DNA of 64,000 nucleotides, from NCBI RefSeq assembly GCF_019802045.1, contig NZ_JAHVHU010000001.1, positions 1-64,000 of the forward strand, written 5' to 3'. The stretch is from Membranihabitans marinus. Lineage in GTDB: Bacteria; Bacteroidota; Bacteroidia; Chitinophagales; Saprospiraceae. The position numbers and the translations under genes are program-made. Shown here piece by piece: positions 26,467-34,480 of the stretch. Under the pieces are notes generated by a model, which was not told the origin of the DNA, did no database searches, and worked only from the letters and a program-made list of their open reading frames with translations. Position 1 is the first letter of the stretch. Each line of letters starts with the position of its first letter.

Positions 26467-28110
26467 TTAACTTATTTCAGCCTTCATGGCCCTCTTATTT
26501 TTACTTGATGCCGGTGAGTTTTTTTCGCGCGGTTGTTTTGATTCCGATTTCTTCCGTTTCATTTTGAGTAAAACAAATAAGGAAGTTAGGGAAAGCAGGA
26601 GCCAGAACAGATCCACTATGAATATCTGATGATGTCCTTTTTGAAGCGTAATCCAAATCCAGTTGTCAGATACCAATCCGTTCGCTACAGGGACCAGGAA
26701 TCCCAGTGCGGATCCAAGCACAAGGCTGGTTTTTGTCGTGAAACGATCGTTTCTAAAGAGAATAAAGAAGAGACTCAGGAACAGCCACGGCCAGAAAAAC
26801 CAATCATAAATAAACGCCTGGCGGTTTTCGAGCTCCGCCGTGCCCAGCCATTTGACCATGATAAAAGAAAAAGCAGTGACTGGATACATCGACAAGCAAG
26901 CCGCCAAATAGATGTGGACCAACCATGCATTGAATTTCCGTTTCCGCGGGTCAATGTGTTTTTTATCTCTGGCAACCAACCAGATCATCACACCGGACAG
27001 AATCACAAAGCAGGTCACCAACCCCAATACCAGATAAATCAGCTTCATCCCATATCCACCATAATCACCAAAGTGCAACCGAAGGATCGTATTGGTGGCA
27101 CCTTCCATGTAGGAGGTCGTCGCATACGGATCTTTCTCTCCGACAACCTCACCCGTCAGTGCATTAAAAATCATAAATCCACTGCCCAACAATTTATTTT
27201 TGTGCGCCGGATGACCGGTAACTTTTACGTGCATGCTTTCATCTCCGTAATTATACACTTCCACGGAACGAAGAACCAGATCTTCATACTTATCCAATGT
27301 TTGATTTACATATTTTTGAATAGAAATGGAGGTAATTACGGCCTCCCCGGTATATTCGTATTGGGTTTCTTCTTCGTAGTTCATCGTTGCTGCCATCTTG
27401 GACTGATCTCCATCAAAAAGGAACTTTTTCACCGGATCAAGCATCAGCGAATACCCGATGATCAGGTATGCCCCCGTGACCGCAAACATAAACTGGTAGG
27501 GCAACCCCAGTATACCCAGCCCCACATGGGCATCGGTCCAGATGGTTTTCCATTTCGTCCCTGGTCTGAAAACAAAAAAATTAGGAATAATTTTCTTCCA
27601 GTGGACGAGTACTCCTGTAGCAATAGCAAAGAGAAAAAAGAAAGCCACGAGCCCGGCCAACAAATAGCCCGATCTCCCATAGAAATTAAGCTGGGCGAAA
27701 AAGTGAAGCCGGTAAAAGAACTCCCCTAGCGAATAGTTGGTGGCATAGCTATTATCCTTTTTAGTCAGCAGGTCCAGATAAAAGAAGGAGCGCTTATTAT
27801 CTTCTTTACTTAACGTCGTATCTTTGGATGCACTGATGGTCGTGTTTACCCGGCGTTCGTCATAATATTGGGTTAACGAAATGTCCCTTCCATACAACGG
27901 ATGTTCCTGATCCAGGTGCTGAAAAACAGAATCAAAATCAATGGTTCCAAAAAAACCCTGTTCAATGGGCTCATTGCGCTCCCAGGCATTGATTTCATCC
28001 CGGAGAAAAGAGATGGAACCGGTAAAGAAAATGACGTACAGGAGCGCACTGATGATGATGCCGCTGATCGTATGACTGTGGAAAAGGATGTTGTATATTC
28101 GTCTTGACAT
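26467..28110 (-). CDS. PepSY-domain inner-membrane protein (XusC-like, possible ferric-siderophore reductase)
   Basis: A 547-residue membrane protein of the PepSY-associated TM family. An N-terminal helix (TISGIIISALLYVIFFTGS, after the HSHT His) is followed by a periplasmic PepSY region, then the paired helices LLAGLVAFFFLFAIATGVLV and VTGAYLIIGYS, a second PepSY-like segment, and three more C-terminal helices. The His-rich helix ends (LVHWKKI, LRLHFGDYGGYG) fit haem or flavin-linked electron transfer to periplasmic ferric siderophore, the role proposed for this family and for XusC. The tail is rich in Lys/Ser. It starts 6 bp after a small membrane-protein gene. Confidence 0.88.
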   Translation of the reverse strand: MSRRIYNILFHSHTISGIIISALLYVIFFTGSISFLRDEINAWERNEPIEQGFFGTIDFDSVFQHLDQEHPLYGRDISLTQYYDERRVNTTISASKDTTLSKEDNKRSFFYLDLLTKKDNSYATNYSLGEFFYRLHFFAQLNFYGRSGYLLAGLVAFFFLFAIATGVLVHWKKIIPNFFVFRPGTKWKTIWTDAHVGLGILGLPYQFMFAVTGAYLIIGYSLMLDPVKKFLFDGDQSKMAATMNYEEETQYEYTGEAVITSISIQKYVNQTLDKYEDLVLRSVEVYNYGDESMHVKVTGHPAHKNKLLGSGFMIFNALTGEVVGEKDPYATTSYMEGATNTILRLHFGDYGGYGMKLIYLVLGLVTCFVILSGVMIWLVARDKKHIDPRKRKFNAWLVHIYLAACLSMYPVTAFSFIMVKWLGTAELENRQAFIYDWFFWPWLFLSLFFILFRNDRFTTKTSLVLGSALGFLVPVANGLVSDNWIWITLQKGHHQIFIVDLFWLLLSLTSLFVLLKMKRKKSESKQPREKNSPASSKNKRAMKAEIS

Positions 28111-28116
28111 GATGAG

Positions 28117-28416
28117 TTATTCGATGGGGTGAACTATTTTACCGGTATATATGATGCCACACAGCAGGATGAAAATAGCGAGATAGAGCAACCATATTTT
28201 CCATCCTTTACGTGCTATCAAAGCCACGATGAGCAGGCCGGCCCAAAGTATGAATCCGGCATACCGAAGCGTGACCAATACATTCCCAATATGGGTCCAC
28301 ATGGCCAAAGCGATATGGAGTCCTTCCGTGATCATATAGCCACCGACCAGGCCGGCAGATATTTTTAAAAATCGTTCAAAAGGGGATTTCGTGAGATGTT
28401 TTTTATTGGCAGGCAT
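28117..28416 (-). CDS. Small membrane protein in the siderophore operon (99 aa)
   Basis: A 99-residue protein with three predicted membrane helices (VGGYMITEGLHIALAMW, TLRYAGFILWAGLLIVAL and IWLLYLAIFILLCGIIYTG). I recognise no named family. Proteobacterial siderophore clusters also have small 3-helix proteins next to PepSY reductases (DUF3649/DUF3325 types), so it may be a functional analogue and PepSY partner. It lies 4 bp after the next small protein and 6 bp before the PepSY gene. The compact spacing argues for a real gene. Function unknown. Confidence 0.75.
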   Translation of the reverse strand: MPANKKHLTKSPFERFLKISAGLVGGYMITEGLHIALAMWTHIGNVLVTLRYAGFILWAGLLIVALIARKGWKIWLLYLAIFILLCGIIYTGKIVHPIE

Positions 28417-28420
28417 TGGT

Positions 28421-28801
28421 CTATATTATCACTTCCAATAGAATAATGAACACACCGATCAGCATCAGCGTTACAGGACTCAAGACTTGAAGTGGCTGCA
28501 GAAGAAAGGTCAGACTTCCGACTGTCATCAAAATGACACAAAACGAAAATAACCCCCCAAGTAACCCCCATTGAAACATTGAAAGCAAAGCACTTGCCGT
28601 TAAAAACACGGTCGATAATATTCTACTTTCCTCATGATGTTGACCGATCCAGTCGATAGTTACAGATTGGTAGGTCACCGTGGCTCTTTCGGAAGTGAAA
28701 TAGTAGAGTGAGAATCCGATAAAACAGGTCATTAAAATACTGGAGATCATTTTTGTGGAGCATTTTATAAATAATTGGATCGCTTTTAGAGGTCCCCTCA
28801 A
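28421..28801 (-). CDS. Small membrane protein in the siderophore operon (126 aa)
   Basis: A 126-residue protein. An N-terminal helix (MISSILMTCFIGFSLYYF) is followed by a short polar loop with QHHEE and three helices (VFLTASALLSMFQWGLLGG, FCVILMTVGSLTFLL and VTLMLIGVFIILLEVII). No family was recognised. Its start overlaps the stop of the DUF4198-like gene by 4 bp (ATGA), so translation is coupled. It probably works with the 99-residue protein and PepSY protein in the inner membrane. Confidence 0.7.
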   Translation of the reverse strand: MRGPLKAIQLFIKCSTKMISSILMTCFIGFSLYYFTSERATVTYQSVTIDWIGQHHEESRILSTVFLTASALLSMFQWGLLGGLFSFCVILMTVGSLTFLLQPLQVLSPVTLMLIGVFIILLEVII

Positions 28802-29511
28802 CGCACGACCAAAGCCGTCGTATAGATTTGTACCAGTTCCTCATACGATTGACCTTGTACTTCCTCTTTCTGAATACGCTCGATATAATAGTTCCCTTTC
28901 CATTCAGGGACAAAGGAAGTCGTGCCGTGAGATTTGGTTTGTACTGTTTTTTGCCAGCCTTCTGGGGCATAAATGGAAAAGGATGATTCAGCGAGCGGTA
29001 CTTTGTTCTCATAGCTGGTAAGAGTTACTTCTTTGTTTTTCTTGAGTTTATGCGGGTTTTTCGCTAAAACCAATTGATTCGCACTCACTGGTTCGACCGT
29101 CTTCCTATTGCCATGTTTACCAACGAACACCTGTGCAGAAGCACTGAACACATACTGCGTGGTTCCGGCGAGCTGATTGACAGTATGCGAGACCGTTAAA
29201 GTATAAACACCGTTTTGATCCGGTGTGAATATGGCCTTAAAATGATTGTTTTCGGGGGTAGTGTTCAGGGCTTGTTTTGACCCGTCAGGATGGTGCAGCC
29301 ATAAAGTAAAATCACTAATATCGGCCCACCAATCCGAAACGGCTTCTTTGACTCCATCATGTGGTTCTGCATAATAGATCGTGACTTCCTGAAGAACACC
29401 GGATTTTCCTGTGGGGTTGGTCTCTACAAATAAGGCATGGGCAGATAGGATCGCTGTGGGGACCAGACTAAGTATGGCAAATGGTATGATACGGATAAAT
29501 TTTTTCATCAT
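28798..29511 (-). CDS. Exported DUF4198-like periplasmic protein
   Basis: A 237-residue exported protein. The signal peptide ends at ILSAHALFVETNPTG, and the mature start SAHALF is typical of the DUF4198 family, periplasmic proteins often found in metal-uptake operons. The body has Ig-like beta segments (GVLQEVTIYYAEPHDGVKE, YTLTVSHTVNQLAGTTQYVF). The mature N-terminal His is a possible metal ligand. ATGATG gives two starts 3 bp apart; the first (29511) is used here. It is the first gene of the minus-strand unit leading to the PepSY protein, facing away from the AraC regulator. Confidence 0.8.
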   Translation of the reverse strand: MMKKFIRIIPFAILSLVPTAILSAHALFVETNPTGKSGVLQEVTIYYAEPHDGVKEAVSDWWADISDFTLWLHHPDGSKQALNTTPENNHFKAIFTPDQNGVYTLTVSHTVNQLAGTTQYVFSASAQVFVGKHGNRKTVEPVSANQLVLAKNPHKLKKNKEVTLTSYENKVPLAESSFSIYAPEGWQKTVQTKSHGTTSFVPEWKGNYYIERIQKEEVQGQSYEELVQIYTTALVVR

Positions 29512-29610
29512 GGTTGTTTTAGGTTCTGCAATAGGCTCTTGCTCAATGAATTATGGTGATAATTCTTGAAAATAAATTCAGTATTTATATTTAGATTTAT
29601 TATAAATAGC

Positions 29611-29618
29611 TACATTTG
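29611..29618 (+). promoter_or_regulatory. -7 box of the AraC regulator gene
   Basis: TACATTTG matches TAnnTTTG. Transcription starting near 29625 would read through the operator at 29654-29688 before the ATG at 29693, so bound regulator would block its own mRNA. Confidence 0.55.
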
Positions 29619-29622
29619 ACCG

Positions 29623-29630
29623 CTAATGTA
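29623..29630 (-). promoter_or_regulatory. Probable -7 box of the DUF4198-PepSY unit
   Basis: TACATTAG on the minus strand differs by one base from the receptor promoter box TACATTTG and sits exactly 23 bp from the operator, the same distance as there. It overlaps the facing AraC promoter region, so the two promoters may compete. Confidence 0.5.
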
Positions 29631-29653
29631 TTTTACTGGCGCTTTAATTCAAG

Positions 29654-29688
29654 TACGTCATCGGGAAGAAAAAATACGTGAAACGGAA
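29654..29688 (+). promoter_or_regulatory. Predicted AraC-type operator between the divergent units
   Basis: Half-sites TACGTCATCGGGAA (29654-29667) and TACGTGAAACGGAA (29675-29688) start 21 bp apart. The first is identical to the copy at 26422. The site ends 4 bp before the regulator ATG at 29693 and lies upstream of the minus-strand DUF4198 gene in the same orientation as the receptor copy. Activation leftward and self-repression rightward are inferred. Confidence 0.7.
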
Positions 29689-29692
29689 TATT

Positions 29693-30673
29693 ATGAGATT
29701 AACAATTGTGTTGGGAGATGAGAAAGCCACTGAACTGGACCTGGACAGCCCGACACCGAGAAAAGACGATAATGATCACCTACAGGTCATTGCGCACCCT
29801 GAGGTTCGAGGTCAATTCAGAGTTTCACGCTACGAATTATTTAAAATTATTATCATAGAACTTCAGAGTGAGAAATCATACACTTTGGAGTTGGTGTCGG
29901 ATGACAAGCAGGCCGAAATGTTTTTTTTATTGGAGGGAGAAATCAGCTGTCAATTTAAGGTATCTGCAAAATCCATCCATGGTAAGGGGCCGTCACACAA
30001 TATATGTTACGCGTCGGATAGCCAGCGAACCATTGAGGTGACGGATACAAAATTCAAATGCTTGATCATTGAGTACGCTTTGCCCCATTTTATGGAGTAC
30101 CTGGAAGACATTCCCCGGTTCCGGGATTTTCGGCTGAAAATTATGAAAAATGAACCCGGGGTTTTATACTCTGAATTTGAGGGGCTCAATGAGGACATGA
30201 GACAACTTCTTCATGAGATTGAATGTTGCTCCTCGGATTGCCCCTTTCAATGCATCCACATTAAAATTAAGGTACTGGAACTTTTATTGAACCAATTCAA
30301 ATATTCTTCCCCCGTCCACCCGGTGTCAGATGATGTACCGGAGCATGAATATGATAAAATTATACGAGCAAAATCATTGATCGAAGCTAATTTTACGGAT
30401 CCGCCTGGAATACCAGAACTTGCCCGACAGGTAGGGAGCAATGAGTTTTACTTGAAAAAGGGATTTAAATCCATTACGGGGAATACCGTTTATGGCTATG
30501 TTCAGCATCTGAAGATGAATAAGGCCGTGGAGTTGCTCCAGGAAAAGGACAGGACTATTCAGCAAGTTGCTGAAGCTGTGGGCTACAAATATGCACAGCA
30601 TTTTTCGACCGCGTTTAAAAAGAAATATGGAATGACGCCGGGGGATTATAAGAAATTGCATGTTATCGAATAA
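29693..30673 (+). CDS. AraC-family regulator of the siderophore locus (PchR-like layout)
   Basis: A 326-residue regulator. A frame is open from GTG 29678, but that start lies inside the operator. ATG 29693 (MRLTIVLGDEKA) is preferred. The N-terminal 220 residues form a ligand-sensing region with a cupin-like pattern (MFFLLEGEISCQFKV). The C-terminal HTH pair reads GIPELARQVGSNEFYLKKGF and IQQVAEAVGYKYAQHFSTAF, ending YGMTPGDYKKL, close to PchR-type siderophore regulators. It is divergent from the DUF4198 gene, and an operator with two half-sites overlaps its leader. It probably senses the imported ferric siderophore and activates both uptake units. Confidence 0.9.
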   Translation: MRLTIVLGDEKATELDLDSPTPRKDDNDHLQVIAHPEVRGQFRVSRYELFKIIIIELQSEKSYTLELVSDDKQAEMFFLLEGEISCQFKVSAKSIHGKGPSHNICYASDSQRTIEVTDTKFKCLIIEYALPHFMEYLEDIPRFRDFRLKIMKNEPGVLYSEFEGLNEDMRQLLHEIECCSSDCPFQCIHIKIKVLELLLNQFKYSSPVHPVSDDVPEHEYDKIIRAKSLIEANFTDPPGIPELARQVGSNEFYLKKGFKSITGNTVYGYVQHLKMNKAVELLQEKDRTIQQVAEAVGYKYAQHFSTAFKKKYGMTPGDYKKLHVIE

Positions 30674-30914
30674 TGGTGAAAGACGTGTCTTTGTTTGAAA
30701 GGTGGACAAGGGATGGGTCTATTTCCAGACCAGATCAATATAATTATACCTGATTCCCACAAGCTTTTCGCAGAAGGGGTTGAAGCCAGACTTTTCTTCT
30801 TTGTACTAAAAGATCATGAAGGACGATCTTCGGCCGAGAATATTCAAAAGTTTTTCATGAGATTGGTTAATTTTATTATTTTGGGACACTTTCAGAATAA
30901 AAAAACACTTCAAC

Positions 30915-32033
30915 ATGAATATCGCCATTGTAGGTCTCGGATTCGGGGCAGAGTTTATCCCTATTTATCAACGGTACCCCGGTGCCAATATGTATGCCAT
31001 ATGTCAGCGTTCTCAAGACAAGTTGGATGAGATCGGAGATCAGTTTGGGATTGAAAAAAGATATACTTCTTATGAGGAGTTATTGAAAGATCCGGAGGTA
31101 GATGCGGTCCACATCAATACCCCCATCCCACTCCATGGTATCCAAAGTATTCAGGCCTTGAAAGCGGGAAAGCATGTCGCATGCACGGTTCCCATGGCCA
31201 CGACGGTGGAAGAGTGCAAAGAGATTGTCCGATTAACGGAAGAAACCGGGTTGACCTATATGATGATGGAGACGGTGGTGTATGCCCGGGAGTTTTTGTA
31301 TATGAAGGATTTATATGAAAAAGGAGAATTGGGGAAAGTTCAGTTTCTTAAAGCGAGCCACCAGCAGGACATGGATGGATGGCCGGATTATTGGCCGGGA
31401 TTACCTCCCATGCATTATGCCACGCATTGCGTAGGACCTGTATTGGGATTGACCCGAGGCGAAGCGGAAACGGTATCTTGTTTTGGTTCGGGTACGATTC
31501 GCGAAGAATTGCATGAATACTATAATTCTCCGTTTGCCGTGGAGACCACACACATTAAGATTAAAGACAGTGATCTGACTGCGCACGTGTACCGATCGCT
31601 TTTTGATGTTGCCCGGCAATACAGAGAGAGCTTTGAGGTGTACGGATCCAAAAAGTCGGTAGAATGGCCGTTGATTGAACATGATCCGTTGGTGGTACAT
31701 ACAGCCAAAAAGCCTGAACCTGAAATTCCGGAGAATACCGAATGTCCTGATTTTGCGCATTTATTGCCTCAGGAGATTCAGCCATTCACGCAGGGTGGAG
31801 TGTATGATGAAGATGATCACCAGCACTTATCCTTTACGCAGGGTGCCGGTCATGGCGGTTCACATCCCCACCTGGTCCATGCTTTTATGGAAGCCTTGCT
31901 CCATGGAAAACATGGATATCCGGATGCCCGGGAATCTGCAAATATTACCTGCGTGGGAATATTGGCGCATGAATCGGCGCTAAAAGGAGGTGAATTACTG
32001 AAAATGCCAGAATTTACATTGCGTAAATCCTGA
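30915..32033 (+). CDS. Gfo/Idh/MocA-family oxidoreductase
   Basis: A 372-residue NAD(P)-dependent sugar or inositol dehydrogenase-like enzyme. The N-terminal Rossmann motif is MNIAIVGLGFGAEF, followed by the helical DPEVDAVHINTPIPLHG segment. The usual EKP lysine motif is changed: HVACTVPMATTVEE has VPM where EKP is normal, so the catalytic Lys is missing and chemistry may differ. A His in PMHYATHCVGP corresponds to the conserved substrate-side His. It is a single gene 241 bp after the regulator; a competing 111-codon frame overlaps its start and is not called. It may serve the sugar island upstream, but this is not shown. Confidence 0.88.
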   Translation: MNIAIVGLGFGAEFIPIYQRYPGANMYAICQRSQDKLDEIGDQFGIEKRYTSYEELLKDPEVDAVHINTPIPLHGIQSIQALKAGKHVACTVPMATTVEECKEIVRLTEETGLTYMMMETVVYAREFLYMKDLYEKGELGKVQFLKASHQQDMDGWPDYWPGLPPMHYATHCVGPVLGLTRGEAETVSCFGSGTIREELHEYYNSPFAVETTHIKIKDSDLTAHVYRSLFDVARQYRESFEVYGSKKSVEWPLIEHDPLVVHTAKKPEPEIPENTECPDFAHLLPQEIQPFTQGGVYDEDDHQHLSFTQGAGHGGSHPHLVHAFMEALLHGKHGYPDARESANITCVGILAHESALKGGELLKMPEFTLRKS

Positions 32034-32064
32034 GTTTTTTACCAACAGGTTAAACAACATTAAT

Positions 32065-32095
32065 GCCTGGGACTAGAACTTGCCTTTTTCCAGGC
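32065..32095. terminator. Weak hairpin between convergent genes
   Basis: GCCTGG (32065-32070) pairs with CCAGGC (32090-32095), with a T run inside the loop rather than after the stem. It lies between the convergent oxidoreductase and VUT genes. Terminator function is doubtful. Confidence 0.3.
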
Positions 32096-32141
32096 CTTGG
32101 TGTTTAATCATTTTAATCAATTAACCTTGTTAAAATAAAGT

Positions 32142-32834
32142 TCATCTGGCATCGACTTCCGGAACTTTTTTCATTAACCAAATGGACGAATATAGAAAAG
32201 GGGTGTCTACGAAAGCGATCAATGTTTTTACGATCCAGGTACTCCAGATAATGTCCCAAATGGGAACAACCCCATAAAAGGCAATGAAAGTGAATACTAC
32301 CGTATCCAGCAGCTGACTGACGATCGTAGAAGCATTATTTCGCAACCAAAGGTGGCGTCCGCCGGTTTTTTGCTTCCAAAAATGGAAAGCCCACACATCG
32401 TGATGTTGGGACACCAGGTAGGCAACAAATCCGGCTACGGTAATACGGGGCGTTAATCCCAATACGTCCGAAAATTGATCTGAAAATTCAATGGCGTAAG
32501 GCGCCGGCGGCCAATAAATGACCAGATAGGTCGCACCGATCAGCACGAGTCCGGATAAAAAACCAGCCCACACGGCTTTTCGGGCTTGTGTTTTACCCCA
32601 GTGCTCTGAAATCAGATCCGTAATCAGAAAGATCATTGAAAAAATGATGACACCCCCCGGTAAAGTAAACGGCCCCATGCTGACCATTTTATTGGCAAAT
32701 ATATTGGCCATAACCACTAATGATGCTACCAATGCGATCGGATAGGCGACGCCGTAGCGTTTACCAAGAACACCCACCGATGCACCGACTACAAAGGTCA
32801 TCAGAACCCACAGAAATATGATTTGCAATTCCAC
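32142..32834 (-). CDS. VUT-family (YhhQ-like) queuosine precursor transporter
   Basis: A 230-residue inner-membrane protein with about six helices, of the VUT/YhhQ (DUF165) family that imports 7-cyano- or 7-aminomethyl-7-deazaguanine for tRNA queuosine. Family signatures are ANIFANKMVSMG, IFLITDLISEHWGK and the C-terminal NNASTIVSQLLDTVVFTFIA with the conserved Asn/Asp. The length is normal. QueG, the last step of queuosine synthesis, is also in this window (60.4-61.3 kb), so salvage and synthesis both seem present. Confidence 0.92.
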   Translation of the reverse strand: MELQIIFLWVLMTFVVGASVGVLGKRYGVAYPIALVASLVVMANIFANKMVSMGPFTLPGGVIIFSMIFLITDLISEHWGKTQARKAVWAGFLSGLVLIGATYLVIYWPPAPYAIEFSDQFSDVLGLTPRITVAGFVAYLVSQHHDVWAFHFWKQKTGGRHLWLRNNASTIVSQLLDTVVFTFIAFYGVVPIWDIIWSTWIVKTLIAFVDTPFLYSSIWLMKKVPEVDAR

Positions 32835-32955
32835 AGAGACAAAGGTATTATATAAAAAAGAAAGTAGAGCGAATTGCTTCTTTAGGGTAGGTCGTTACAG
32901 AAGCAGTGCGCTGTTGAGTCCAACGTGTAAGACAAAGGTTCCGTATAGATTCCGA

Positions 32956-34131
32956 TCAATTCCCTTGTGGCTTGAGTTGACGGGTCAGAAAGCTTTTTGC
33001 TTTCTGGTACAAGGCTTCCACCTGGCGTTTCTCCTGCGGGTTTGGATTGGGCTTCATTTTCATCGTTTCGAAAATTTGCTCCATGTACACGAAATCCTCC
33101 AATCCGATGGCCAGAGACAAACCGGTCACGTAATTCTCCACGGTCATGTTCTTGGCAAAGTTCCTATCAAAGATTTCCCGGCCATATTCCAACATGGATT
33201 TTGAGTTGGGGAAAGCCTGGTATATTTCCATCGCCAAAGCCCCCGGATCAGCCGACTCGCTCTCCAGTGATGTCTTGATGCTTTCCAGGAAGGCCGATTC
33301 ATCTTCCGTCTGCGCATAGTACTTTCGTTCTACGCTTTGCAACAAGGCGGGAGAGAGCTCCATCTGCTCCAGGCTGCTGACCATTTGATGGAACACGGAG
33401 GGTGCGTTGAATTCGACTGCGGTATTGATGGTGCTTTCGGCAGCAGCAACTAATTTTTCATCGATCACGCTCTGGTCATAATTTTCCTTGATCGTCGCCT
33501 TTCCTTCCATGACGTATTGCAGGAGCTGCGAATCCATATTTTTAAGCGCTTCAAACGCAATTCGGGCTTTTAGGGGTACCTCCACCTCTTTTTGTTCTTG
33601 AAAATATTGCAGCGCAATCGACTCTGTCGGTTTATCTGCTTTGTTGAGTTGCTGGATATATTCCAGGACAAAAGCCGGATCCCGTTCACCTTCGTCATAC
33701 CTCGTCGCAAATTCATCGGCTTTATTGGTTTTGGAAAGCGCGATCTTCCCATTATTAATCAATCGATCCGCCGGCTGATAGCCTCGTGCCTTGTGCAAAA
33801 GGTCCCCATCGGGCGTGATGAACAACAGGGTTGGGTAAGCAGTCACGCCATACTTCCGCTGAATGGAAGGACCTTCCCCTTTTTCCATATCTATTTTGGC
33901 GTTGATGAAATTTTCATTGAAAAAATCACCGACGCTGGCCTGGGTGAATACTTCCTTGGACATCCGTTTGCAGGGACCGCACCACACGGCATAGGCATCG
34001 ACAAAAATGAGTTTATCCTCCGCTTTGGACATTTCGAGCAGGTCATCCCAGGTCCCATCACGAAATTCGATCTGGCCAAAAAGTTGGGTAGAAAATCCTA
34101 TGATAAATAGGGTAAAAAGAATTGATTTCAT
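32956..34131 (-). CDS. Exported thioredoxin-like protein with long helical C-terminus
   Basis: A 391-residue periplasmic protein. The signal peptide ends QLFGQ (residue 20). Residues 25-140 are a thioredoxin domain with active site WCGPCK (Cys51, Cys54) and the cis-Pro loop VTAYPTLLF. The remaining 250 residues are helical with TPR-like character (ALEYIQQLNKADKP-like stretches) and no known catalytic motif. Such proteins reduce or fold disulfide proteins in the periplasm. The C-terminal part may recruit a partner. It is a single transcription unit with a 349-bp upstream gap. Confidence 0.85.
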   Translation of the reverse strand: MKSILFTLFIIGFSTQLFGQIEFRDGTWDDLLEMSKAEDKLIFVDAYAVWCGPCKRMSKEVFTQASVGDFFNENFINAKIDMEKGEGPSIQRKYGVTAYPTLLFITPDGDLLHKARGYQPADRLINNGKIALSKTNKADEFATRYDEGERDPAFVLEYIQQLNKADKPTESIALQYFQEQKEVEVPLKARIAFEALKNMDSQLLQYVMEGKATIKENYDQSVIDEKLVAAAESTINTAVEFNAPSVFHQMVSSLEQMELSPALLQSVERKYYAQTEDESAFLESIKTSLESESADPGALAMEIYQAFPNSKSMLEYGREIFDRNFAKNMTVENYVTGLSLAIGLEDFVYMEQIFETMKMKPNPNPQEKRQVEALYQKAKSFLTRQLKPQGN

Positions 34132-34480
34132 ATGCTGTCGGTGTTTTGTACGATTGACCTTGTTTTGATGTTATCGAATACGTAAATATGTTTTTACAGT
34201 ATTCACTGGGTTAACGAAATTATTCTTGAAATATTTTGTTGTCCGGGCGAATAGGAAAAGCGAGATTGAGTAACCAGTCAGTTATACCATTTGAATTCAT
34301 AATAGCCGCATTTATTCCGAAATATTCTTCATAGTTCATGCCTCGTTGATGCACAAAATAGTGTCGTCAATTCATGTTGTTTTATTTCATTTCTACCCCC
34401 CCCCTGACTGACGTAGAATAAATTAATTACAAAAAAGAAACAATGGATCTTCCAAACCACAACCACAAACCACAAACTAC
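34132..34480. other. 349-bp intergenic region with a C9 run
   Basis: No supported gene. It contains nine consecutive C at 34396-34404, a slippage-prone tract, and a 39-codon minus-strand frame (34220-34339, starting MNYEEYFGINAA) that matches nothing I know. It holds the promoter of the thioredoxin-like gene, but no clear -7 box stood out. Confidence 0.4.

Noticed and set aside
26629-27729. 366-codon + strand ORF opposite the PepSY gene
   Set aside because: It is the antisense shadow of the PepSY reductase gene, which has clear membrane helices and operon context.
30695-31030. 111-codon + strand ORF before the Gfo/Idh/MocA gene
   Set aside because: It overlaps the start of the clearly conserved oxidoreductase in another frame and its translation has no protein-like pattern.
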